Shown piece after piece: positions 12,001-24,000 of a stretch of DNA of 64,000 nucleotides. The position numbers were made by a program, and so were the translations under genes. The stretch is from Yponomeuta sedellus (taxonomy: Eukaryota > Arthropoda > Insecta > Lepidoptera > Yponomeutidae), in the NCBI GenBank assembly GCA_934045075.1, contig OW203740.1, forward strand, positions 18,365,878-18,429,877, in the 5' to 3' direction. The notes under the pieces were generated by a model. That model saw only the letters and a program-made list of their open reading frames with translations, was not told where the DNA came from and made no database searches. Positions within the stretch are counted from its first letter, which is position 1. Each line of letters opens with the position of its first letter.

Positions 12001-14920
12001 TCTTCCAGTACATGCACGTCAACGTCACGGAGACGCCAGTCATACCCTACGAGGTGAGAGGACCTTTCATTGGTACATACCCGCTCTAGGAATAGAAATT
12101 TGGTCTCGCTTTCGAGTCCATTGTTTTACCCGATACCATCGATATCAACCCTTGAATGTCCCCACTGCTGGGGCACGGGTCTCTTCATGCACCGAAGGAA
12201 GGTTAGGCCATACTCCACCACGGGGGCCAAGTCCGGGTTGGTGGAGGATTGTAAGACAGTGGCGGGCCTTACTGTCAGAAGTTATCAAGCCGCCCATAAG
12301 GCCTCTGACATGGCTTAAAGTCTGCCATTACATGGCAGCCGGTACCAACGGCTTAACGTGTCTTGCGAAGCACGGAAGCGCTCGGAAAAAATGACACTAG
12401 CGGTATTCACGGGACAGTCACCCATCCTGCGCCTGACCGCGCCTGTTATTGCTTCACTCACGTGATTGATTTCAATCACACGGTTCGGCTAGGCCACGAG
12501 CGCTTCACATTGTTTTACCCACCAAACAAATATGGTACTGTTTTCTTCTAGAACCTAAGACTTTATTGCTTCCGAGTCCACTGTTCTACACACCAAACAC
12601 ATATCTTACTGTTTTCTTCATCGTAGAATATTTTATTTTTATTTATTTTTTTAATTACTTTAATACATGATGAAAAATGTAATTTTTATAAGCTGTCATC
12701 GGCATTGTTGCAGTAACACAAATGTAACTTGCTAAGCATCTATGCCAATATCAAGTTTTGTTACAGGTGGACCGCTACTACGTATTCGGATCAAACCGCG
12801 CTCGGGTGTCGATAGTGGGCGATGTGGTGGGCCCTCTGTTCCCCACTATGCCCATGAATGCTACCAGCATGCTCAATCTGCCCATGGTAAGTAGAAAAAA
12901 CAATCGTAACTAACACAAACGTCTTTTCTAAAGGAAGGACAGTATAATGGAAAAAAATATATTTTAACCTCATTGGAGAGGCCAAGTTATTATTATTATT
13001 CTTAATACGATACGTGAATGTTTTTTGTTTTTATTTAATTATCCAAGCTGAACGATAAAAATTATTTTTCAGCTTAGATTATTTAATAACCACGATTATT
13101 TAATAATCGTGGTTAATTTTCCTCTTCATGAGGACCATGGCTAATCTGTCAAGAGCGTACCGACCAAGAAGAAGAACTGATTCCACAAGTGATTGGGTTC
13201 GTTATTCCTCTTCCCACAGGACAGCGCCGAGCAGAAAGTGTTCAATTACATGATTGTGTTGAGCGGTCGTTATTATTTGTTCGTCTCTCCACAGGACAAC
13301 GCCGAGCAGAAAGTGTTCAATTACATGATTGTGTTGAGCGGTCGTTATTATTTGTTCGTCTCTCCACAGGACAACGCCGAGCAGAAAGTGTTCAATTACA
13401 TGATTGTGTTGAGCGGTCGTTATTATTTGTTCGTCTCTCCACAGGACAACGCCGAGCAGAAAGTGTTCAATTACATGATTGTGTTGAGCGGTCGTTATTA
13501 TTTGTTCGTCTCTCCACAGGACAGCGCCGAGGCGAACATGTTTGGTTACATGATTGTCTTGAGCGGTCGTTATTATTTGTTCGTCTCCCACAGGACAGCG
13601 CGGAGCAGAACATGTTCAGTTTCGCGGCGAACATGTACTTCACCCTGTACATGCGTCTCATCAACCAGCGCAATCGCACTCTGGAGCGCGACGCTTTCTA
13701 CCACATGAATATCCTGTACCAGCGGCAAATGTCCTTCATGAAGCCCGATGGCTCTTTCAGCCTCTTCCGCAGCGACTGGTGAGTGTGGCTACAATAAGCT
13801 CTTTCCCACCTGAGCCAGGGAACCGGGAGCCAAGATACAAGTTGTAACACTTAATTTGCAATAACATTTTCTTACTTCCACTGCAATATTGCTTCTTGAT
13901 CATGATGTCCGAAAAATGTTAATATGAAGTGAACACAGTAAGTTCACTTCATATTAACATTTTTCGGACATTTTAATTACATTTAAAATTTCTATATCTA
14001 GTGTTTAACAAAGAAAAGCAGTTCCCAAAAATAGAATTGTTTGTAAAAAACTTAGTGCAGGAAATATATCCGTAATTTAATTATTCATCAGACCTCATTT
14101 TATCAAAAGTATTTTATTACATTTACTAAAAATTATAAAAATAGTGCGACCAGGACAGCATGCTCGACTAAAAAACAGCGTAATGAACTACAATAATTGT
14201 TATTGAACGCCTTGTTCCTGAATGCTTGTCCCAACAGGAACCAATCAGCATCAAGCGTTTGGTTGACGTCGTTCTGCGCTAAAATCTTCCAAGACGCCTC
14301 TTTCAACGAATGGGAGAATTTCATCTACATCGATCCGGATGTGAGTACACCTTTTTGCCATCTTTGACTTTATTCATGTGCTGTGCATTGATGTATTCAA
14401 AGTCATCACAAGGAAATCAAAATTTATTCAAAAAATAATTGCCTAGTTCGTGTCAAGACGTGACTTTTTATTATTAACTTCACAGTATTTATAATTATAT
14501 ATATATATATATATAAGCTAAGCTTGGCCTTTTTTTTTTTGCATCTACTTAATGAGATGATTTATACAGCGTCCAGTGGTATCTTCACTCACACTAGATG
14601 GGTGAAGGGACCACTCCGACGCTGTAGTGCCTGGGACATAGTTTTATAGATGGTGTAGGCTTGCCCAGCACCTATACCATCCTGACAGCTTAGTCGGCCT
14701 AGCCCACAGGAAAGACTAGTCAATACGTGCGGAGCCAACCAAGCCGCGGGTTTCCTCACGATGTTTTCCTTCACCGTTAGCGTGTGGTATTGCGACTACA
14801 AATTCGCAAATGTACGTAACTTTGAAATTAAACAAAGTCATTGGTACATGCCCGCACTCGGGATCGAACCTGGGGCTCTCGCTTGCCAGTCCATGGTTCT
14901 ACCCACTGAGCTACCAGCGC

Positions 14921-15016
<96 letters not shown>

Positions 15017-18000
15017 TAAAAATGAAACTAAACCAAAACCTATTTTCTAATTTAAATAAAATATTTGAGCCAGATCGATCGAGACTTTTGCAGAATTATT
15101 CGACATCGGCTGTTTGCCATTTCAACGAGAAACATAGATAACTATCATCCCTAAATTAGCTATTCGAAAGAAGATAGTGTTACACCCAATTAAGGTGCAC
15201 TCACTACACCTTAGTTTGATTCTGATCTTCACACATGATTCTGATCTTCACACACAAATTTTTATATACCATAAAAATATAATTGTACTTTGTTAATTGG
15301 AAATTATTTAAATAAGGATAATTCGCACTTATTTCCAATTGTACGTTCTAGTATTGAATTTAAGTTCTAGCCATCCGAGAACATCTACATTCGAACTTAC
15401 GACCATAACCATTTAGGATTTACGTAGCTAAAGTTTTCCCACTCCTGACACCCTCCCCCCCCCCCCGACAAAAATGGCTTTCTAGAATAGGGTCGCCCAT
15501 AAATGGAATAGCCGGATTCAGGTGTATTTTTAGCCCTAAAAGTCTAACACATTGCTTTTGCCACGATATCCTTTGTCACCGCCCGCGGAGTCCGCATGTC
15601 CTACTTGTTCGCGTGTTTCTATCGACGTTCAAATTCAAACCGGATTTGTATTTACGACTACAAAGGATTGTAAAAAGTAGAACAAATAAAGTTATAAAAA
15701 GTAGGTTCGAGTTAACATGTTGCAACCACAATTATGTTTCTAACACCATTGATTAAAATATGACGTCATAAGGTGCACACTTGTGTTCGTAAAAAGTTTT
15801 TAAATGCTTTTTTTTTCCTAAATAGGCGACTATGTTGTAACATTGTGAAAAATTGCATGTTTCTCACAGCTTAAAAAGACAAAGTATTTCTGTTGGTAAA
15901 ATAAATGGTTTAATAAACTTCTTTATCTTCGAATCTGACACAATATTAGTTACACTTGATCTCCCTTCATCATTGTAATTCCCAGAGATGCTACTTTTTC
16001 TTAACTCAGACGTTGGTGAATCCTTTGGGAGGCCATCACTACAATATCGAATTGAGAGTGTTAAGGACTATATTTGAGGCCTTAACTACAAAGTAACTAA
16101 GACCTTTTGTATTTTTTTACCTACGTTCATGAATAAACTGTTCTGATTCTGAGTGTTGTCCGGGGCAGGTGATCTCGATGGCGGTTTCCTGGCTGCTGGA
16201 GCATCAGCTGCCGCACGGCGCCTTCTACGAGGTCACGTGGCTGCCCGACCGGAACGATAATAGCACCATCAACATCCCCAAGGACAGCCGCCTCTACAAG
16301 GAGAACGCGCACCTCTTCCCCAACGCGAGAGAGGTCAGTAACGACCCAACTTAGACTCTATGTCGATAGATGTAGAGTCCTTCAGCGTTAACATCTCGAA
16401 TGATAGGCGTCTCCACAGGGAGATCCCGCACCTCTTCTCCAACGCGAGAGGTGTGTGACCAAACAACTTGAACTTTGTATAGGTACAGTTCTTTAACATC
16501 AACATCTGAAGCACAGCCGCTTCTGCGGGGGGGGAATGCGGGTTTCATCCCCAATGCCAAAAAGTTCTGTCACAGACCAACTTGGACTTTATGTCGATAG
16601 GTACAGAGTGCAGAATTGGCTTTTGAATCTATGTAATCAGATGATTTATACAGAGTCCTTGGCACCTTCACTCATACTAGATGGGTAAATGTAGCACTCG
16701 GACGCTCCAGTGCCTGGGGCATTGTATTAGATAGAGTAGGCAGGCCCAACCTATATCATCCTGATAGATTAGTCGGCCTAGCCCACAGGAAAGATAAGTC
16801 AATATCTCATTGGCAATCTCCTGACAAACCAGGAAACCTTGTACGAGGGGAACTGGATGCTTAACCACAATGACTACAACATAATTAACATCCCGAAGAA
16901 CAGCCGCCTCTACAGAGAAAATTATAGATAGTGCGATAGAGATAGTGTGCAGAGCGGCCGCGGGCTTATCCATATAAAACTACGTCATTCTCCTGAACCT
17001 GACTTAGCGACAGTCGCGACGACGCTTTTTGGGAACCCTTGAGTTAACATATATTTTATACTTTCGTTCGTAATCTTTGTTGATGAAGCAAAGTTGATCT
17101 GTCAGGATCGTGGGAACTGGATGTCCCTGGTCTCTGCCTACCCCCTCTGGGATACAGGCGTGAGTTTTTCTTATGTTTCGTAATACAAACAATACCAATA
17201 CTCCTGTTGTTTCAGGCGAACAACTCGATAATACTGCAGCGGAACATTACGCTGACCGCTCATGTGGTGGTCACGCTTGAAACTGTCAAGAATCTAAAGG
17301 ACATCGGAGTTAGAGAGGTATGTATCTATGTCATACTTTGTAACCTAACCACTTCATATTTTTCTATATCTTGGTCATTGACTTATAAGTAAAATTCAAT
17401 GCCTTGGTTACTGAAACAATGTCGATGAACAACTTTAAAAGAAATCGTAAAAGGGGGCATATAAAATGTTGATACCATCTGCAAGTTCGTTCGTTATCAA
17501 CCTTTGTATGTCCCCACTGCTGGGGCTCGGGTCTCATCCTGCATCGCAAGAAGGGTAGGCCACACTCGAGTTAAACCACAGATTATTTTGATTGTACTCA
17601 TTCGAGTACCCTCCAAATACTGACTGAGTGCTTAGTGCGAGTTTTTTAACTACTCGATCGCGTTAACGTAAACTCATATTTCTATGGCATCGAGGAAGCG
17701 CCACCTAGCGACAAGTATGGAAATTAAAATTGCGAGTTGTAATGGTTTACGTTGAGAAGTGAACACGTTTACCAGCCAAAACACGAATAAACGCGAGTGA
17801 GAGTTGTACTGTGACAGCGTTTTGCCAGTTCGAACGGTTAACTTACTCATACTCACTACTCAATGCTCGATTAACGCGGTAGTAAAGTTATTCGATTGGA
17901 TCTGTCAAACTCGCACTAAGCACTCTGGTAATACTAGCTCAAGGAAATGCCTCCACCTCTCCTCGACTCGACCTCCGTTGAGTATCGAGTGGAGGAGACT

Positions 18001-21000
18001 TTGAGGAACGTGTTGGAATACGGGTGTGACTGTGTGTACCCGGCAGGGGCTGAGCGCTCGCGTGGTGCGCGCGCAGGAGCGCGGCATCAAGTGGCTGGAG
18101 GAGAACCTCAGGCTGCTGCAGGACTTCGGCGCCGCGTACGACCTCGCCGTCGTCGCGCACGCGCTCACCTTCGCCAAGGCGCCCAGCTCCGAGCACGCCT
18201 ACGTGCTGCTCAAGCGCTTGCAGCGCTCCGAGGGTGAGTTAACCTTGTAGCGGCCGCGGCTACGAGCACGCTACGTGCTGCTCAAGCGCTTGCAGCGCTC
18301 CGAGGGTGAGCTAACCTTGTAGCGACCGCAGCTATGCCGAGGCCGCCTGCTGCGAACACGCTTACGTGCTTCTCAAGCGCTTGCAGCGCTCCTTGCAGTA
18401 GGTCACTCTCAAAAACCGCATGCAACGAAAATGTAGCTTCGGCGAGGACTAAAGCTCTAACCACGTATAGTGTGTCATTTATTATTATTTTTATTTAATA
18501 TCCGCCATCATTATTATATGGTATACCTTGCCGAGAAATTTCCGTTTAGGTGAAAAGTGAAAGAACACGATCGTGTTTGATTTAATTGTGCTATGTTATA
18601 TTAGCATAAACGTATAGACTTAGTTTCAGTGTCTAATTAGATTACGATGGGGCTGACATGGCCACCATGTGATAGAAGTCTCGAAAAATCAATTATAAGA
18701 AAAACTTACAGGAACTGCAAAATAAAAATGATTTCATAGCAAAGTTTCTGCCTTCAGAGGCTTAAAATTAAATGCATTCCATTCTGGCTATAAAACAACA
18801 TCACTTAAAGAACTACAAATAGCACTGCGAACCTATCTAAAGTACTATTGACGGATCTGTGTTTAGGGTTGTAACGAAACTGCGTTTGTATGGGTTAACG
18901 GTCTGTATTGTACTGGCCGAGAAGAGAGCATGCTACATTATACTTATAGGACTGAATGGGTGGGTAAGGCATCACCATTCATTACATGTATGCATTCAAA
19001 GACGTATTAGTGGACTAATGGAAGTAGTGCACTAAAACATGGTCGTCATCCTCTTCTAATCTTTCCTGGCTTATCGTAGGTGGCCTAGTCTACTGGGGCA
19101 AGGAGCGCGTCCCGCAGCCGCCCTACAAGATGGAGAACCAGAAGCCCTTCCTCCTGCCTCGCCTGCCGTACAAGTATGACAGCAGCAACGTGGCCACCAC
19201 GGCCTACGCTCTCATGGCCTGCATGGACCACCAGGATGACAACGAGGCCATTGTCATGTGGCTCAACTCGCAGCGGTTGACTGACGGCGGATGGGCCAGT
19301 ACTCAGGTAAACAGCTGTAACGGATTGTAGTTCTTGTTAGGGTGTCGCGATTTTTTTATGTAGCTTTACTTCTGCATCTTCTTCTTCAGGCTATATTATG
19401 TAGTCCTCTGCTGGACCCTCTCCTAATGAGTGCCATAGCGCCCTGTCTTCAGCTTCACTTAGCAACGAAAATATTTATTAAATGGATCATTGGGGGGGGG
19501 GGATTTTAGGGGCTTTATAGCAAAAACTAAATAAATCATATCATTTATATATTATTTAAACGTCTCTCTGTCATTTATGTATTATTTAAACGTCTCTCTG
19601 TCATTTATGTATATTGTGACAGCACTTGTGCCATAAAAGGGTTTTTAGCGGAAATGCCAGTCTAGTCCGGTTTTTGGCCTCACGTACTCTGTCGTGGGTT
19701 GTGAAAATCATAATTTACACTTCTTGAAAGCTACCTTTTCCGCTTTCTGTAAAAGAAGACATGTTACCGAGGTGAATTAATTTTACGAAGCGTTGTTATT
19801 GGCGCCGCAAATCTCGTGGAGCTCCTTTAAACAACCCGTCGTACAGTCTTTTCATTTTACATCGGATATGCTGTGAACTGTGCGCTGCCCACAGGCACGG
19901 TTCGAAAGGATAAATATCTTGATAAAAATAGCTCGATAATTATCAATTGATAATAACAAAAAAAATCGTTTATGCAAAGCAAACAAAACCAAGCAGCAAG
20001 ATCTTAGTTGGCTATTAGGATTAGGTCAACAAATAAGTTCTACTGCATCTACAGCAGCAACACAGCCAATGGAAACAGAATCATCATCGGATGAAGATAT
20101 TCAGCAAGCATCTTTGGTCAATCCAATTTAATATATATTTAGAATGTCGAAACTGATGAACACTTTTTACTTTAATAAATGTTAATTTGTGTTGGATTTT
20201 AAATAAAAATCATAAAATTTATTTTATGATTTTTTTAGAATTGGCCAAATTATAATGCATTTGTTATGAAACAAAATAGTAAATTAAGATAAGATAAGAA
20301 TATTCTTTATTGTACACCAGAGCACATATTATAAAACATGTAAAGACACAAAGTACAATTGGCGGCCTTATTGCTAAAAGCAACCAGACAACCTTACGAC
20401 GGAAAGTTGGTAATTTCTTACACGGGTGATAATTATCTTGATATTTTCTAACCTTGCCCACAGGACACGTACGTAGCGTTCCGCGCGCTCATCGAGTACA
20501 CGAACCGCAAGCGGCTGCGTGACGTCAGCGCGCTCACAATCAGCGTGGACGCGGTCGCGCTCAAGGGCCGCTCCCGGCTGCTGCACGTCCAGAACAACAA
20601 CCTCGCCGTCATGCAGAGCGTCGAGGTGAGCCAATAGATCAATTAGTCGGCCGGGGAGTCACTCACTCACTCAAACTCACTCGGTCGGTCAGTCGACCGT
20701 GCACGAACTTCAAGTGACTGTGCGACGTGAACTAAGACAACAATGTTAGTCATTCAATCACTCAATGAGTCAGTCACTCGATCTTCGCACCTGAGTGTAA
20801 CTGTCCAATTTTATACGATTGGAACCACTCAGAATTTGGTGTGTGAAATATAGGGGCTGGACAGACTAAGCGAGATCGACAAAAGCGTCCATTAGTGCTC
20901 GCTACACTTGCTAATCCCTGCTAAAGACTCTAGTAAAGGCGTTCCTTTTATTACAGATTAAATTGACTGCAATTGAGGAGTGTTTTAAGGAATCGTGTTT

Positions 21001-24000
21001 TCATAAATAAAATTATTTTGTTTATACAATGACTTTTTTATTTAATTGATTGAGTTGAACTCAAAAGTTACCGCATTAGGTCCTTTCGACAAAGGTATTG
21101 TAGTGACAATACATTTCCCATTTTACACGTTAGCCCACACAAAAAAGCCTGCTAAATTTCCAGGCTTCACGTTTGTATTTTCCTTTTCTTCTTAGGTTGG
21201 TAGTTGTACCAGTCTATGTATTAGATTTAAGATATTTGTGAAAATATGGTTAGAGTCTAGGTTTTGCTCGCTGTCGTTTTCACCTCTATAACTCGACCCA
21301 ATGACAGCCATAACAATAACGTAGTACATTGACATTCAGCGAACAGAATGTAAATTCTTTATAGTTACAATATTTGCGGGGCTTAATCGCGTAGTAATTT
21401 ATTGCTATTTTACCTCGACGTTTTTCACAGTCTTCTCGTGACCACGATGACTGTAACGTCGTCGAAACGTCGAGGTAAAATAGCTAAAAATACTACGCGA
21501 TTAAGCTCCGAAAATATTCTAACTATGTGTACAAGTCGCGAAAGTTTAAAGTAAATTCTTTACTCCGAAATAAATTTATTTTTTCTGACTACCCCTCGCA
21601 GATTCCCGAGGCGTGGGGCACGGTGAAAGTGACGGCCCGCGGCGCCGGCTACGCCATCCTGCAGATGTCTGTCGACTACAACGTGGACGTGGCGCGCTTC
21701 CAGACAGACCCGCCGCAAAGGGCCTTCTCGCTGCACACTCGTGCGCACTTCTACGGGAAGAATCAGTCGCACATCGAGTACCAGAGCTGCGCTAGGTGAG
21801 ATACTAACACAACTGGACGTTTCTCCCTGTAGACGTATGCACATTTCTAGGGTTAGAATCAGTCCCGCATCAAGCACCAGAGCTGCGCTCAACTGACACA
21901 ACTGCACGTTTTTCCCTGTAGACATATGCACATTTCTAGAGGTAGAATCAGTCGCACATCGGGTACAAGAACTGCGTTACTTCAGATACTGTTGACGGTA
22001 TCGTGTTCTACAGAGAATATTGTAAAGAGGTTCGAAATTTCACTTCAATTTCGCCCATTAGCTCAGTTGGCAAGAGCGCTGGCACGGATAGCCTAGAGGT
22101 CACGGGTTCGAATCCCGGCATGGGTGGAATTTTTAGCCTCTAAATAGGTTTTTAAAGTATCTGGTTCTCTTACTCTTATGCCAAGAATCAGTTCCATAAG
22201 TAATACCAGATATTTGCTACGTGAGATAGTGACTGACACAGTTAGACACTTTGTAGACACCCTCGCAGCGTGTCTTTTCTGCGTCTGTAGAAATAAGGAA
22301 AATAGAAGTGCAACTTCTATGGGAACAATCAGTCGCATATCCAGTATCAGAGCAGTGCCAGGTGAGATACTAACACTATTATACGCTTCTAGATTGCACC
22401 CACGTAGCATGCCGAAAAAACTGATTCTAAACCAAGAATTAGTCATATACAGAATACCAAACAAAATGCTAGATGATATGATAATAGATGATACTGTCTG
22501 ATACAATCAAAGACTTTTCGATTGCGGCCTTACAAAGCCCCGCGACCTACAAACAAGTATGCTCTCTGTAGGGGTTTAGTCAAACGAACGTACACTTTTA
22601 CAGCATTAACAATTCACATATTGGAGCGCCAGAACATTAACACAACTACATGCTTCTCGCTGGGCAGGTTGGGCGAAAATCTTCTATAATATAAAAATGA
22701 ATTGCTGCATGTGTTGGTAAGCGCATATCTCGAGAGCAGCTGAACCGATGTCGCTAATTCTTTTTTAAGAATATTCCTTGAAGTACGAGAATAGTTTTTA
22801 CGGAGAAAAAAAAAATAAGGAATCGACTGTTAGGCGGTACGAAGTTCGCTGGGTCAGCTAGTTCATGATAAATGTAGTACTATAAAATTCTTTATTGCAT
22901 TTGTGCAAAACACAAGGTACTTGATACGAAGTCATACTTAATGCTTAGTAGCATTTCTTTCAGTAAACCTTTACTTTGTGGATAATGGCTGGGTGGGTAG
23001 TGCAAATGTATGTTTTTCCTAATTGTACGTTTCACATTGACAAGCCATTTTATCATAATCCATAAAGTAATCTAATCTACGAAATTAGAGCCTGGCAACT
23101 TCTAACTTTAAAATGGTCACCTTCCTTACACCCTATATCTTAAAAACCTATTTAGAGGCAAAAAATTCCACCCATGCCGGGACTCGAACCCGCGACCTCT
23201 ATCTATCCGTGCCAGCGCTCTTCCAACTGAGCTAATGGTCATTAAAAATAATATAACAAAATAATATAGCAATAAGGCCGCCAATTGTACTGTATCTTTG
23301 TAATTATGTTTTGTTTGTTTTTTCCTGGTGTACAATAAAGAATATTCTTATCTTATCTATATCCTAGAGATATCCCTATATCCTAGAGATTTCCCGCTCC
23401 GCAACGGTCACTTAAATTTCCTCCTCGGGTGTGCGTGTCCAACCCTCGCGGCCGCGACCAATGCCACGTGTGCCATCACAATTGAATGGCACATCTGTTC
23501 CAGCTGGACGTACCTGGAGGAGTCCCCGCGGTCGGGGATGGCCGTGCTGGACGTGGCCATCCCCACGGGCTACATGGTGCAGCAGCAGCGGCTGGACGGC
23601 TACGTGCTGTCGCGCCGCGTGCGCACGCTGCAGCGCGCCAAGTACCTGCCCACGCAGATCCTCTTCTACTTCGACTATGTGAGTGACCCGGGGGGCATTG
23701 TTGATCAATGGAGTCGTCTAATTATTTTAGAGGGCGGTGGTAGCGGAGCGGTGTAGAACGCCGGCCTCTCAATCGGGAGGTCGTGGGTTCAAACCCCGGC
23801 ATGTACCAATGACTTTGTTTTCTAAGTTATCTACATTTGTAAAATTATAGTAGCAATACCACTCGCCGACGGTGAAGGAAAACATCGTAAGGAAACCCTA
23901 GTGTCTGCAGTGTTAGCGTACCTCAGCGCTTGCTACGTACAATGGCCCAAGTAGAGGCTAAGTGGGGAAATATCAGGTCTAACTAACTAGAGTCGTCTTA

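Larger units (their letters stand above)
14341..16168. other. Mcr intron
   Basis: Contains the S2 SINE and (TA)n, a C10 tract near 15458, and otherwise AT-rich sequence in which I see no gene. Confidence 0.6.

Noticed and set aside
13193..13708. Upstream acceptors of the thioester exon as a second protein isoform
   Set aside because: The final 74-bp step puts them out of frame with the conserved exon.
23328..23503. Longer Mcr exon upstream of 23504
   Set aside because: The frame is open but the text has no family similarity and includes a LINE tail; the TTCCAG acceptor restores phase and conserved residues.
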